The notes under the pieces were generated by a model. The model was not told the DNA's origin. It was given only the letters and a program-made list of their open reading frames with translations, and did no database searches. Below, one piece after another: positions 35,374-48,059 of a stretch of DNA of 64,000 nt (position 1 is its first letter; each line of letters begins with the position of its first letter). The stretch comes from AC-69 sp963751665. GTDB taxonomy: Bacteria; Actinomycetota; UBA4738; HRBIN12. The stretch lies in contig CAVVVF010000004.1 in assembly GCA_963751665.1 (NCBI GenBank), positions 186,001-250,000 on the forward strand, read 5' to 3'. The position numbers and the translations under genes were made by a program.

Positions 35374-36471
35374 TGGGGTCGCTGCCGGCTGGACACCATG
35401 CCCCGCGGGAGGCTTCGCGACCTCCTTGGGGTAGATGCTCCTCGCCACGGCCTCCTCGTAGGTGACCACGCCCCGGGTCACCAGGGCGGACAGGGCCATC
35501 TCCAGGGTCTGCATCTGGTCCTGGACACCGGTGGCCACCACGTTTCGGATCTGGTGGCTCTTGCCGCCCCTGATCAGGTTCCGCACCGGGTGGGTGGCGA
35601 CCAGGACCTCGAACGCCGCGACCTGTCCGCCGCCGATCCTGGGGAGGAGCTGCTGGTAGAGGACTCCCACCAGCGTGTTGGCGAGCTGCACCCGGATCTG
35701 GTTCTGGCTCTCCTGGGGGAAGACGTCCACGATCCTGTCCATGGCCTGCGCCGTGTCGTTCGTGTGAAGCGTGGCGAAGACCAGGTGGCCCGTCTCGGCC
35801 AGGCTGAGGGTGGTCTGGATCGTCTCGAGGTCCCGCATCTCCCCCACCAGGAGCACGTCGGGGTCCGCCCGGAGTGCCGAGCGGAGGGCTCGCGGGAACG
35901 AGACCGTGTCCTGGCCCACCTCCCGTTGGTTCACGGCGGCCTTCTTGTGCTTATGGACGTACTCGATGGGGTCCTCGATGGTGATGATGTGGCAGGCCCG
36001 GTGGTTGTTGATGTAGTCGATCATCGAAGCGAGGGTCGTCGACTTCCCGGCCCCGGTCGGACCGGTCACGAGCACGAAGCCCTGCCGGATCGTGACGAAC
36101 CGCTCGATGATCGGCGGCAGGCCGAGGTCCTCGAACGAGGGGATCTCGAACGGGATCAACCGGAGCGCGAGGCCCATCGAGCCGCGCTGGACGAACGCGT
36201 TCGCTCGGAACCGCGCCTTCCCTTCCCAGTTGAAGGAGAAGTCCACGTCGAGTAAGGCGCGGTAGTCCTCATGGAGCTTCTCGGGCAGGACGGTGAGGAC
36301 GATCTTCTCGACATCCTCGGGCGTGAGCCGGGCCGACCCGTTCGCGGGGCGGGGAGTGCCGTCCACCCGAAGGAGCGGCGGAGCTCCTGCGGTCACCAGG
36401 AGGTCGGTCCCGTGGAGGTCCCACAGCTCCTGGAGGTAGGGGTCGATCGGCGTCGTCGTCGTGGTGGCCAT
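35371..36471 (-). CDS. pilT: Type IV pilus retraction ATPase PilT
   Basis: 366-aa motor that depolymerises pili for twitching and DNA uptake. N-terminal PAS-like domain (LHGTDLLVTAGAPPLLRVDG), Walker A GPTGAGKST (137-145), Asp box TIEDPIEYVHKHK, Walker B VLLVGEMRDLETI, His box ATLHTNDTAQAMDRIVDVFP and the PilT-type C-terminal NLIRGGKSHQIRN motif. Intact. Divergent from the giant surface protein gene and convergent with pilA. Confidence 0.97.
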   Translation of the reverse strand: MATTTTTPIDPYLQELWDLHGTDLLVTAGAPPLLRVDGTPRPANGSARLTPEDVEKIVLTVLPEKLHEDYRALLDVDFSFNWEGKARFRANAFVQRGSMGLALRLIPFEIPSFEDLGLPPIIERFVTIRQGFVLVTGPTGAGKSTTLASMIDYINNHRACHIITIEDPIEYVHKHKKAAVNQREVGQDTVSFPRALRSALRADPDVLLVGEMRDLETIQTTLSLAETGHLVFATLHTNDTAQAMDRIVDVFPQESQNQIRVQLANTLVGVLYQQLLPRIGGGQVAAFEVLVATHPVRNLIRGGKSHQIRNVVATGVQDQMQTLEMALSALVTRGVVTYEEAVARSIYPKEVAKPPAGHGVQPAATP

Positions 36472-36573
36472 GGGCGAAGTATGCCAGGGGGGGCAAGTGC
36501 CTCGGAGGTGGCCCGCCGCCCATCGTTGTGCCTAGAGCGACTTGCCGCCGATGGAGGGGACGAGGGGCCCCGG

Positions 36574-36669
36574 GGAAGATAGGTCTAAAGACCTAGGCCT
36601 CCAGCTATTGCTAGACAGTGCTCCACGGACGACCATACGTAGGTCACTGGGCCTACTGCTCGTAGGTGG
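36574..36669 (+). promoter_or_regulatory. Candidate structured cis-regulatory RNA, copy 3 (giant protease-adhesin leader)
   Basis: Hairpin AGGTC (36581-36585) / GGCCT (36596-36600): compared with copy 1 the outer G-C is replaced by A-T and an inner C-G by T-G, so pairing is kept. Loop TAAAGACCTA; GACCTA (36590-36595) complements TAGGTC (36640-36645). Outer strands GGGGCCC (36564-36570) and GGGCTCC (36667-36673) could close the element. The downstream ATG is at 36758. Confidence 0.7.
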
Positions 36670-36757
36670 GCTCCTTTGTCTTGGGCACTGATCGGGGGAC
36701 AAGGGGCCACGGGGGCGCGGCAAGTGGCGCTCGCTTCATTTGAGAGAGGGAGAAGGT

Positions 36758-39700
36758 ATGAGAGGGGCTCGAAACAGACGCCGAGAGCGGGAACTCCTTC
36801 TAGCAAAGGTCACGAGGGTCCTCGGCCCTCTTCCTCAGAGGGCATGGCGCCTGCGAACGACACACAAGACGCTGATCGTTTTCGTCATCCTCGGCATGAT
36901 CGTCTCGATCGTCGGGCCCGTAGCTTTCGCAGACGACACTGCACCGGACGCGACGCCGACCGAGAGTCCTTCTCCGCCACCGACCGACACACCCGCACCG
37001 TCGCCAACCGATAGTCCGAGTCCTTCCCCAACCGACACCGCCAGTCCCTCTCCAGCCGATAGCCCTTCGCCGACCGACAGCCCTTCGCCGTCCGATACCG
37101 CGAGTCCTTCTCCTTCTCAAACCCCCAGTGCTTCTCCGACCCCGTACTCCGGTCCGACCGCGAGCATCATCGTTCAGACGGTCCCGGGGCTGACCAAGCC
37201 ACAGCAGGCCGACGTGATCGCCAGGGACGGGGGCGTGGAGAGTTCGTCGATCCCGGTCCTCCGGCTGCACGTGGTGGACGTGCCCGCAGGCGAGGTGAGC
37301 TCGTACGCCGACGCGTACGCGGCCGACCCCGACGTGGCAAGCGTTGACCGGGACCGGACGCGAGACGCTGAGGCGACCCCTTCCGACCCGGCGTACGGAG
37401 ACCAGTGGTCGCTGCCGCAGATCGGCTGGGACCAGGTCTACGGGTCGGTACAGCCGACCGGGTTCGCGACGCTCGCCGTCCTCGACACCGGCGTCGACGC
37501 CGATCTCGGATCTCCGGGCCGGTTCGTCACCGGATGGTCAGCATTCGGGACCGATCCGAAGAGCGACCCGAACGGCCACGGCACCTGGCTGGCTCGAGCA
37601 TCGCCGCGGCCGACACCGACAACGCGAACGGGCATCGCCGGCGTCGCGTACGACGGCGTGAAGGTCATGCCGGTCACAGGTCCTCGGACGCGAGCGGCCA
37701 GGGCCAGGACAGCGACATCATCAAGGGCCTCGTCTGGGCCGTGGACCACGGCGCGAACGTCGTGCTGATGGGCTTCAGCAACCCAGGCTTCAGCGACGCC
37801 CTGCAGGCCGCGGTCGACTACGCGTGGGCGCAGGGCGTCGTGCTCGTGGCCGCGACCGGCAACGACGGTGTCGTCGACACCCACCTACCCGGCCGGCGAC
37901 GCCGGGGTCGTCGGCGTGTCGGCGACCGACCAGACCGACGCGCTGTGGAGTGGCAGCAACTACGGCGCGGACGCGTTCCTCGCGGCCCCCGGCGTCGGCG
38001 ATCCCGACCGACGACGTCGGCGGCGGGACGACGAGCTGACGGGAACCTCGGCCGCCGCCGCGCACGTCGCGGCAGCCGCCGCGCTGATGCGGGCCGTCGA
38101 CCCGAGCGCCTCGAACGGCGTCATCGTCGGCCGCCTGGCCCGGAACGCCGATCCGGCCGGCACGGCAGACCAGACCGGCAACGGCCGCCTGAACCTCGCC
38201 CGCGCGATCGCCGACACGTCGACGCGATCCGGTCAGTCCCGCACGGGGCCCCCGGCGGCGGCCCGCTCGTCGGGCCGTATGTCGCGGGTCTGACTGGTGC
38301 CTACACGTTCAAGCTGACGGGCGCCGATCCATCCAAGTACACGATTAAGCCTCCTTCCCAGCAGCCGTGCCCGACACCGGCGAACGCCATCGGCACCGGC
38401 ACGGCGAGCAACCCGATCCCTGGCGCGGACTGGTCGACGGGTCTCACCTCGCTTGCTCCGGAAAGGCTGGGCTGGGGCCAGGTCGTGCCGCTCGAGGTGC
38501 AGGTGACGGTAAACGGGAACACCACGCCCGAGAACGGCGTGGTCGCGTTCACCATGGATCTGGCCGGACGCACGTCCGGCGGCACCGACAAGAACTTCGG
38601 TTTCGACCCCGCATACGGTATCTACTGTGCGTTTGTAGACACGGGTGACGGCTCTTCGGTCGATCCGGGGGCGGATGCGAGGGTCGATTCCTACCGATTC
38701 CGTCGTGAGTCCAAATACGGACAATGAGAAGACGACAGGCACCATCCAGCTCTCCGGTCTGAACAGTGGCGACACCGTCATCGTTGAGGTGTGGGGGGTC
38801 CTCAAGACCTCGGCTCCCCACTGCGAACGGGAACGTCCAGGTCGGCATGGTGAACTTCACGACGTGCGTGACGACGAATCCCTGTGCGGGCAGCACCGGC
38901 AGTATCGGCAACCAGACGATCGCGATCAAGAACGTTCAGGTTTTCTTCAGCCAGGCCTCTGCCGACGTCTCGGTCACGAAGAGCGATAGCCCCGACCCGG
39001 TCGTGCTCAACGGAACGCTCACGTACACGATTACCGTCAAGAACAACAACAGCACGGCTGACGAGAATCGTCGCCAACGGCGTCGCGATCCTCGACACCA
39101 TCGATCCGCAGACCACATTCGTTCCTCCCGATCCGGGCAATCCGAGTACGACTTCGAGCCCCGGCTGCACGCTCTCGTCGGGCGTGGTCACCTGTTCGAT
39201 TGGGTTCCTGAGCGCCCAGCAGACCGTCACCCGAACGATGCGTGACACCGTCAAACCGACCGCACCCACCGCGGGAACGGTTCAGGACCGGGACCTGCGT
39301 GGCAAGTGGCAACCGGCCGTGCGACCTCTCGCAACAAAGTGAGCCTGCGATACGGCGGGTTCGAGCGGGCCACGCACTCCGGATCCGAACAGCGCCAACG
39401 ACAGTCGACTCGAGCCCACGAACGTCCTTCCGACGGCCGACCTGGCGATCACGAAGAGACGACGACCACGATCGCCGACAGGGGAAGCACTCTCACCTAC
39501 ACGATAACGATCACCAATATCGGCCCGAGCAGGGGACCGGTGGCGACCGTCAGCGACACGTTCGATTCGACAAAGTTTTCGAGCGAGTCTTGGAGCTGCT
39601 CGGTGTCACCTGGGCCGCGGGCAACTTTGCGGGACGCCAGCCTCCGGCAACACCGGGAACATACAACCGCGCGATCAACCTGAATAGCGGCGCCGCGCGA

Positions 39701-42700
39701 CATCCACAGTCACGGCTGTTGTCAGCGCGACGGCGACCGGAACGATCTCAAACACCGCCGGCGTTCAGGTTCCGGCCGGGACTACCGACTCGGACACTAG
39801 CAATAAAGACAACGCCACCGCCAACACGCCGGTTCGCACCACCAAGCTCGCGGTTACGAAGAGCGACAGCCCTGACCCTGTGAGCCCCGGCGGTACTCTG
39901 ACCTGACGATCGAGGTCACGAACAACGGACCCCACGCCGTGACGAACGCCTCGAGTAACCGATTCGTTCGACACGACGAAGCTTCTCCACTATCAGTTGG
40001 ACCTGCGTTGTCTCCCCGGTCGCCGCGGGCAACAGCTGCGGTGCGGCGAGCGGCGGTGGCGAAAAGAGCAACACAGACGGTCAGTCTGAATAAGGACGCG
40101 AAGGCGACATATACCGTCACGGCCACGGTCCTTTCGAGTGCGACCGGCACCATCTCGAATACAGCATCCGTGACTGCTCCGGCAACGACCGACGACAATG
40201 TCAGTGGCAACAACAGCGCGACTGCCACGACAGAAGTGACCGCCTCGGCCGACCTGTCGATCGACAAGAAGGACTCGGCCGACCCCGTGGCGGCCGGGCA
40301 CGAACTTCAGCTACACCCTCGACGTCTCGAACGGCGGGCCCTGGGCGCCCACAACGTCAAGGTCGTGGACACCCTGCCGGCCGGCGTCACGTTCGTCTCG
40401 GCCTCGGGCGGGGCCACCTGGTCCTGCGCCTACAGCATCATCACCAACAAGGTCACCTGCGACCTGACCGGGACCCTCGCCTCCGGCGCCTCGGCCGCCA
40501 CGATCACCGTCACGGTGAAGGCCCCGAACAGCCCGAGGTCCTGTCCAACTCGGCCACCGTGTCCTCCACGACGAGCGACCCGGTGGCCGCCAACAACACC
40601 GACACCGAGACCACCACGGTCAACGCCTCGGCCGACCTGTCGATCGACAAGAAGGACTCGGCCGACCCCGTGGGCGGGTCCGGCACGAACTTCAGCTACA
40701 CCCTCGACGAGCTCAAACGGCGGGCGCCTCGGGTTAGCCGACACAACGTCAAGGTCGTGGACACCCTGCCGGCCGGCGTCACGTTCGTCTCGGCCTCGGG
40801 CGGGGCCGCCTGGTCCTGCGCCTACAGCATCATCACCAACAAGGTCACCTGCGACCTGACCGGGACCCTCGCCTCCGGCGCCTCGGCCGCCACGATCACC
40901 GTCACGGTGAAGGCCCCGAACGAGCCCGAGGTCCTGTCCAACTCGGCCACCTGGTCCTCCACGACGAGCGACCCGGTGGCCGCCAGCACAACACCGACAC
41001 CGAGACCACCACGGTCAACGCCTCGGCCGACCTGTCGATCGACAAGAAGGACTCGGCCGACCCGTGGCGGCCGGCACGAACTTCAGCTACACCCTCGACG
41101 TCTCAAACGGCGGGCCCTCGGGCGCCCACAACGTCAAGGTCGTGGACACCCTGCCGGCCGGCGTCACGTTCGTCTCGGCCTCGGGCGGGGCCACCTGGTC
41201 CTGCGCCTACAGCATCATCACCAAGCAAGGTCACCTACGACCTGACCGGGACCCTCGCCTCCGGCGCCTTCGGCCGCCACGATCACCGTCACGGTGAAGG
41301 CCCCGAACGAGCCCGAGGTCCTGTCCAACTCGGCCACCGTGTCCTCCACGACGAGCGACCCGGTGGCCGCCAACAACACCGACACCGAGACGACCACGGT
41401 CAACGCCTCGGCCGACCTGTCGATCGACAAGAAGGCGCGGCCGACCCCGTGCGGCCGGCACGAACTTCAGCTACACCCTCGACGTCTCAAACGGCGGGCC
41501 CTCGGGCGCCCACAACGTCAAGGTCGTGGACACCCTGCCGGCCGGCGTCACGTTCGTCTCGGCCTCGGCGGGGCCACCTGGTCCTGCGCCCCCCAGCGCT
41601 CATCACCGACAAGGTCACCTGCGACCTGACCGGGACCTCGCCTCCGGCGCCTCGGCCGCCACGATCACCGTCACGGTGAAGGCCCCGAACGAGCCCGAGG
41701 TCCTGTCCAACTCGGCCACCGTGTCCTCCACGACGAGCGACCCGGTGGCCGCCAACAACACCGACACCGAGGCCACCACGGTCAACGCCTCGGCCGACCT
41801 GTCGATCGACAAGACAGGACTCGGCCGACCCCGTGGCGGCCGGCACGAACTTCAGCTACACCCTCGACGTCTCAAACGGCGGGCCCTCGGGCGCCCACAA
41901 CGTCAAGGTCGTGGACACCCTGCCGGCCGGCGTCACGTTCGTCTCGGCCTCGGGCGGGGCCACCTGGTCCTGCGCCTACAGCATCATCACCAACAAGGTC
42001 ACCTGCGACCTCGACCGGGACCCTCGCCTCCGGCGCCTCGGCCGCCACGATCACCGTCACGGTGAAGGCCCCGAACGAGCCCGAGGTCCTGTCCAACTCG
42101 GCCACCGTGTCCTCCACGACGAGCGACCCGGTGGCCGCCAACAACACCGACACCGAGGCCACCACGGTCAACCGCCTCGGCCGACCTGTCGATCGACAAG
42201 AAGGACTGCGGCCGACCCCGTGCCGGCCGGCACGAACTTCAGCTACACCCTCGACGTCGCAAACGGCGGGCCCTCGGGCGCCCACAACGTCAAGGTCGTG
42301 GACACCCTGCCGGCCGGCGTCACGTTCGTCTCGGCCTCGGGCGGGGCCACCTGGTCCTGCGCCTACAGCATCATCACCAACAAGGTCACCTGCGACCTGA
42401 CCGGGACCCTCGCCTCCGGCGCCTCGGCCGCCACGATCACCGTCACGGTGAAGGCCCCGAACGAGCCCGAGGTCCTGTCCAACTCGGCCACCGTGTCCTC
42501 CACGACGAGCGACCCGGTGGCCGCCAACAACACCGACACCGAGGCCACCACGGTCAACGCCTCGGCCGACCTGTCGATCGACAAGAAGGACTCGGCCGAC
42601 CCCGTGGCGGCCGGCACGAACTTCAGCTACACCCTCGACGTCGCAAACGGCGGGCCCTCGGGCGCCCACAACGTCAAGGTCGTGGACACCCTGCCGGCCG

Positions 42701-45700
42701 GCGTCACGTTCGTCTCGGCCTCGGGCGGGGCCACCTGGTCCTGCGCCTACAGCATCATCACCAACAAGGTCACCTGCGACCTGACCGGGACCGCTCGCCT
42801 CCGGCGCCTCGGCCGCCACGATCACCGTCACGGTGAAGGCCCCGAACGAGCCCGAGGTCCTGTCCAACTCGGCCACCGTGTCCTCCACGACGAGCGACCC
42901 GGTGCGCCGCCAACAACACCGACACCGAGGCCACCACGGTCAACGCCTCGGCCGACCTGTCGATCGACAAGAAGGACTGCGGCCGACCCCGTGGCGGCCG
43001 GCAAGAACTTCAGCTACACCCTCGACGTCGCCAACGGCGGGCCCTCGGGCGCCCACAACGTCAAGGTCGTGGACACCCTGCCGGCCGGCGTCACGTTCGT
43101 CTCGGCCTCGGGCGGGGCCACCTGGTCCTGCGCCTACAGCATCATCACCAACAAGGTCACCTGCGACCTGACCGGGACCCTCGCCTCCGGCGCCTCGGCC
43201 GCCACGATCACCGTCACGTGAAGGCCCCGAACGAGCCCGAGGTCCTGTCCAACTCGGCCACGTGTCCTCCACGACGCGACCCGGTGGCCGCCAACAACAC
43301 CGACACCGAGACCACCACGGTCAACGCCTCGGCCGACCTGTCGATCGACAAGAAGGACTCGGCCGACCCCGTGGCGGCCGGCACGAACTTCAGCTACACC
43401 CTCGACGTTGCAAACGGCGGGCCCTCGGGCGCCCACAACGTCAAGGTCGTGGACACCCTGCCCGCCGGCGTCACGTTCGTCTCGGCCTCGGGCGGGGCCA
43501 CCTGGTCCTGCGCCTACAGCATCATCACCAACAAGGTCACCTGCGACCTGACCGGGACCCTCGCCGCCGGCGCCTCGGCCGCCACGATCACCGTCACGGT
43601 GAAGGCCCCGAACGAGCCCGAGGTCCTGTCCAACTCGGCCACCGTGTCCTCCACGACGATCGACCCGGTGGCCGCCAACAACACCGACACCGAGACCACC
43701 ACGGTCAACGCCTCGGCCGACCTGTCGATCGACAAGAAGGACTCGGCCGACCCCGTGGCGGCCGGCACGAACTTCAGCTACACCCTCGACGTCGCAAACG
43801 GCGGGCCCTCGGGCGCCCACAACGTCAAGGTCGTGGACACCCTGCCGGCCGGCGTCACGTTCGTCTCGGCCTCGGGCGGGGCCACCTGGTCCTGCGCCTA
43901 CAGCATCATCACCAACAAGGTCACCTGCGACCTGACCGGGACCCTCGCCTCCGGCGCCTCGGCCGCCACGATCACCGTCACGGTGAAGGCCCCGAACGAG
44001 CCCGAGGTCCTGTCCAACTCGGCCACCGTGTCCTCCACGACGAGCGACCCGGTGGCCGCCAACAACACCGACACCGAGACCACCACGGTCAACGCCTCGG
44101 CCGACCTGCGGGTCACCAAGTCCGACTCGCCCGACCCGGTGTTCGCCGGCAACAACGTCACCTACACGATCACCGTCTACAACGACGGGCCCTCCGACGC
44201 ACCGGGGTGAGCTTGTCCGACGTCGTGCCGGCCGGCACCAGCTTCGTGTCGGCCTCTAACGGCGGCACGAACACCGCCGGGACCGTCACCTGGTCGCTCG
44301 GCACCATCGCGGCCAACGCGAACAAGGCCGTCACGCTCGTGGTGAAGGTCGATCCCTCGCGGACCACCGACATCTCCAACACCGCCACCGCGACCTCCGG
44401 TGTCTCGGACCCCAACACCGCCAACAACTCGGCGATCGAGGGCACCAAGGTCAACGCCTCGGCCGACCTGCGGGTCACCAAGTCCGACTCGCCCGACCCG
44501 GTGTTCGCCGGCAACAACGTCACCTACACGATCACCGTCTACAACGACGGGCCCTCCGACGCCACCGGGGTGAGCTTGTCCGACGTCGTGCCGGCCGGCA
44601 CCAGCTTCGTGTCGGCCTCTAACGGCGGCACGAACACCGCCGGGACCGTCACCTGGTCGCTCGGCACCATCGCGGCCAACGCGAACAAGGCCGTCACGCT
44701 CGTGGTGAAGGTCGATCCCGTCGCGGACCACCGACATCTCCAACACCGCCACCGCGACCTCCGGTGTCTCGGACCCCAACACCGCCAACAACTCGGCGAT
44801 CGAGGGCACCAAGGTCAACGCCTCGGCCGACCTGCGGGTCACCAAGTCCGACTCGCCCGACCCGGTGTTCGCCGGGCAACAACGTCACCTACACGCATCA
44901 CCGTCTACAACGACGGGCCCTCCGACGCCACCGGGGTGAGCTTGTCCGACGTCGTGCCGGCCGGCACTCAGCTTCGTGTCGGCCTCTACCGGCGGCACGA
45001 ACACCGCCGGGACCGTCACCTGGTCGCTCGGCACCATCGCGGCCAACGGCGAACAAGGCCGTCACGCTCGTGGTGAAGGTCGATCCCTCGCGGACCACCG
45101 ACATCTCCAACACCGCCACCGCGACCTCCGGTGTCGCGCGACCCCGACACCGCCAACAACTCGGCGATCGAGGGCACCAAGCGTCAACGCCTCGGCCGAC
45201 CTGTCGCTCACCAAGACCGACTCGCCCGACCCGGTGTTCGCCGGCAACAGCCGCTCACCTACACGATCACCGTCTACAACGACGGGCCCTCCGACGCCAC
45301 CGGCGTGAGCTTGACCGACGTCGTGCCGGCCGGCGTCACGCTTCGTGTCCGCCACCCGTCGCAGGGCACCTGCACCACCGCCGGGACCGTCACCTGCGTC
45401 GCTCGGCACGATCGCGGCCAACGGCGACCAAGGCCGTCACGCTCGAGGTCAAGGTCGATCCCGCCGCGGACCGCCACGCGACATCTCCAACACCGCCACC
45501 GTCGACCTCCGGCGTCGCGGACCCCGACACCGCTCAACAACTCGGCGATCGAGAGGCACCAAGGTCAACCCGGCGGCCGACCTGTCGGGTCACCAAGTCC
45601 GACTCGCCCGACCCGGTGTTCGCCGGCAACAACGCTCACCTACACGCTCACCGTCCACAACGCCGGGCCCTCCGACGCCACCGGGGTGAGCTTCACCGAC

Positions 45701-47889
45701 GACGCTGCCGGCGGGCGTCACCTTCGTGTCGGCCTCCCTAACAGGCGGCTCGCACACCGCGGGACCGTCACCTGCGTCGCTCGGCACGCATCGCGGCCAA
45801 CGCGAACAAGGCCGTCACGCTCGTGGTCAAGGTCGATCCCTCGCGGACCACCGACATCTCCAACACCGCCACCGTGAGCTCCGGTGTCTCGGCACCCCAA
45901 CACCGCCAACAACTCGGCGATCGAGGGCACCAAGGTCAACGCCTCGCCGACCTGTCGGGTCACCAAGTCCGACTCGCCCGACCCGGTGTTCGCCGGCAAC
46001 AACGTCACCTACACGATCACCGTCTACAACGACGGGCCCTCCGACGCCACCGGGGTGAGCTTGTCCGACGTCGTGCCGGCCGGCACCAGCTTCGTGTCGG
46101 CCTCTAACGGCGGCACGAACACCGCCGGGACCGTCACCTGGTCGCTCGGCACCATCGCGGCCAACGCGAACAAGGCCGTCACGCTCGTGGTGAAGGTCGA
46201 TCCCTCGCGGACCACCGACATCTCCAACACCGCCACCGCGACCTCCGGTGTCTCGGACCCCAACACCGCCAACAACTCGGCGATCGAGGGCACCAAGGTC
46301 AACACCTCGGCCGACCTGACGATTTCCAAGACGGGCCCCTCTTCCGCCTACTATTTGGACAACGTCACCTACTCGATCACAGTGAACAATCTGGGTCCGT
46401 CCGATGCCCAGGGCGTCGCCGTCACCGACTATCTCCCTGCTGCGGGCACAACATTCGTGTCGGCCTCCAACGGAGGCATTTACGACTCGGGCACAAACAC
46501 CATGAAGTGGAACCTCAACACTTACACGGCCAGCCAAGGTTCGACGACGCTCACCCTCACCGTGAACGTTACCGGTTCGGCGCCGTCGTCGATCACAAAC
46601 ACCGCGAAGGTCACAACACGACACCTGATCCGTCCAGCCCAACACGAGTTCGTGGTCCACTCACGATCAACAAGAGGCTGGTTCAGCTGAGCACACTGGC
46701 GCGATATCCGGTCAGTGATCCGGTTGGGGCGAGCGCAACGCTCGCTGGACGTGACTAACGGCACGCCAGGGACCCCGTCGGCGGCAAGACAATCACGTTC
46801 TCGCTCGGTGGTCAGACCGTGTTTACCGCAATGACTGATGCCACAGGAATCGCGGCGACCAGTCTGGTTACGACCGACGTCGCGGACCGACTGAACCAGC
46901 CGGCTGGGCGCGAAGTACATCGCATCGAACTTCGCAGGGGATGGCGTCTATGGGAGCCGAGTCCGATAACGATGCATACAACGTGCAACTTGAGGACGCA
47001 GATGTCACGATGATTACCCCGTCAGTTCTCTCGATTACTACCTCGACCACGAACGCGAACCTCGAGTTGACCGTCGTTGAGAAATCGGACGGGTATCCGA
47101 GCTCGGACTTCGCGCCGACAACTGCTCCCTCGGGTCTACTCGGTCTCGACAACGCGCGTCCAATCAAGGTTGATGCGCAGTCGGTCACGAATGGAGCGAC
47201 CGCTGCGACGTGCTCCGCGACTGATACCGCCCGAACGGCCAACCCGAGCATTGCGCTTGCACACTGCACGCTCATCGAACCTCGGTCCTGACGTCTACGA
47301 GCTCACCGCGACCATCCAGGGGAGCTACTTCACGGGTGGCGGAGTGGGTGCGCTCACCGTGTACAACCCGTCGCTCGGCTTCACCACGGGTGGCGGTTGG
47401 TACGCGGATCCCAACAGCGGCTACCGGTACAACTTCGGGTTCAACGCGAAGATCCTCAAGAGCGGTCAAGTCCAAGGATCGCTCCTCGCGATCGTGCGCA
47501 CCCCGCAAGGGATCTTCGAGGTGAAGAGCAACGCTATGGGCGGTCTGATCGTGGCCCCCGTCAAGGACTCGACTGGAAACGTCCTGTACTACACGGCGAC
47601 CTTCAGCGGGAAGGCCAACTACTCCATCCCGCCGTCGCAACCGCTCCTTTGGTGCGGCGCTCGGAAGTGCGGCGACTACCGGTTCACCGTGTACGTCGAG
47701 GACCGCAAGGAACCGGGCGGCGGCTTCGACAAGTTCTGGATCCAGGTCCTAAACTCGCCGACGGCGACCGGTGGGTTTGCGAACAAGCCGGTGACGCTCT
47801 TCTACATGACGTCGCCGGCGGCGAGCAACACGATCACGATCGACAACGGCAACATCCAGGTGCCGCAGCCGCAGTCGAGCACGAAGTAG
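36758..47889 (+). CDS. Giant secreted subtilisin-like protease with DUF11 repeat array, many frameshifts
   Basis: One reading unit of about 11.1 kb (about 3,700 codons if joined). ATG 36758 with GAGGGAGAAGG. Signal helix LIVFVILGMIVSIVGPVAFA, a Pro/Ser/Thr-rich linker, an inhibitor-like propeptide, then an S8 protease: Asp in LAVLDTGVDA, His in NGHGTW, Ser in TGTSAAAAHVA (frame slips near 37590, 37690, 37890, 38010). From 38950 DUF11-type beta domains (SVTKSDSPDPVVLNGTLTYTITVKN), ten 128-aa and six 121-aa near-identical repeats, further Ig-like parts and a C-terminal domain (FTGGGVGALTVYNPSLGFTTGGGWY) to the stop at 47887-47889. No sortase motif or membrane anchor. Likely a surface adhesin with protease activity; RNA element copy 3 in its leader. 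Confidence 0.72.
40242..44093 (+). repeat. Type A tandem repeats: ten copies of a 384-bp (128-aa) DUF11 unit
   Basis: Units begin at the GCCTCGGCCGACCTGTCGATC landmark near 40242, 40625, 41019, 41405, 41788, 42174, 42558, 42944, 43326 and 43710. The last two intervals are exactly 384 bp; the others differ by 1 to 10 bases, which breaks frame. Protein consensus includes ASADLSIDKKDSADPVAAG, NFSYTLDVANGG, VVDTLPAGVTFVSASGGATW and NSATVSSTTSDPVAANNTD. Confidence 0.92.
44094..46303 (+). repeat. Type B tandem repeats: six copies of a 363-bp (121-aa) DUF11 unit
   Basis: Units begin near 44094, 44456, 44820, 45189, 45570 and 45941, with a diverged last domain from 46304. Consensus ASADLRVTKSDSPDPVFAGNNVTYTITVYNDGPSDATGVSLSDVV, then TVTWSLGTIAANANKAVTLVVKVD. 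Units 4 and 5 carry variant bases and dense indels. Confidence 0.9.
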
Positions 47890-48059
47890 GGAGAGACCGT
47901 ATCGGGCATCGGCCAAGGATTGGAGAGGGCCGGGTTGAGGCCTGGCCCTCGTGATAAGGGAGCGTCCACGCGCCCAGAAACTGTCTCTCGCGCTCTCACA
48001 CAACCTGCGGTAGCATCAGCCGAGCTGCGACCGGTCAAGAGAAACAGCGGGAGGACAGT

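Noticed and set aside
41872..42888. Long open frames on the minus strand across the DUF11 repeats
   Set aside because: They are mirror frames of a GC-rich tandem repeat, with low-complexity Gly/Arg/Val/Asp products and no family features.
40242..46303. CRISPR-like array
   Set aside because: Repeats are 363-384 bp, contiguous without spacers and encode protein domains. No cas genes nearby.
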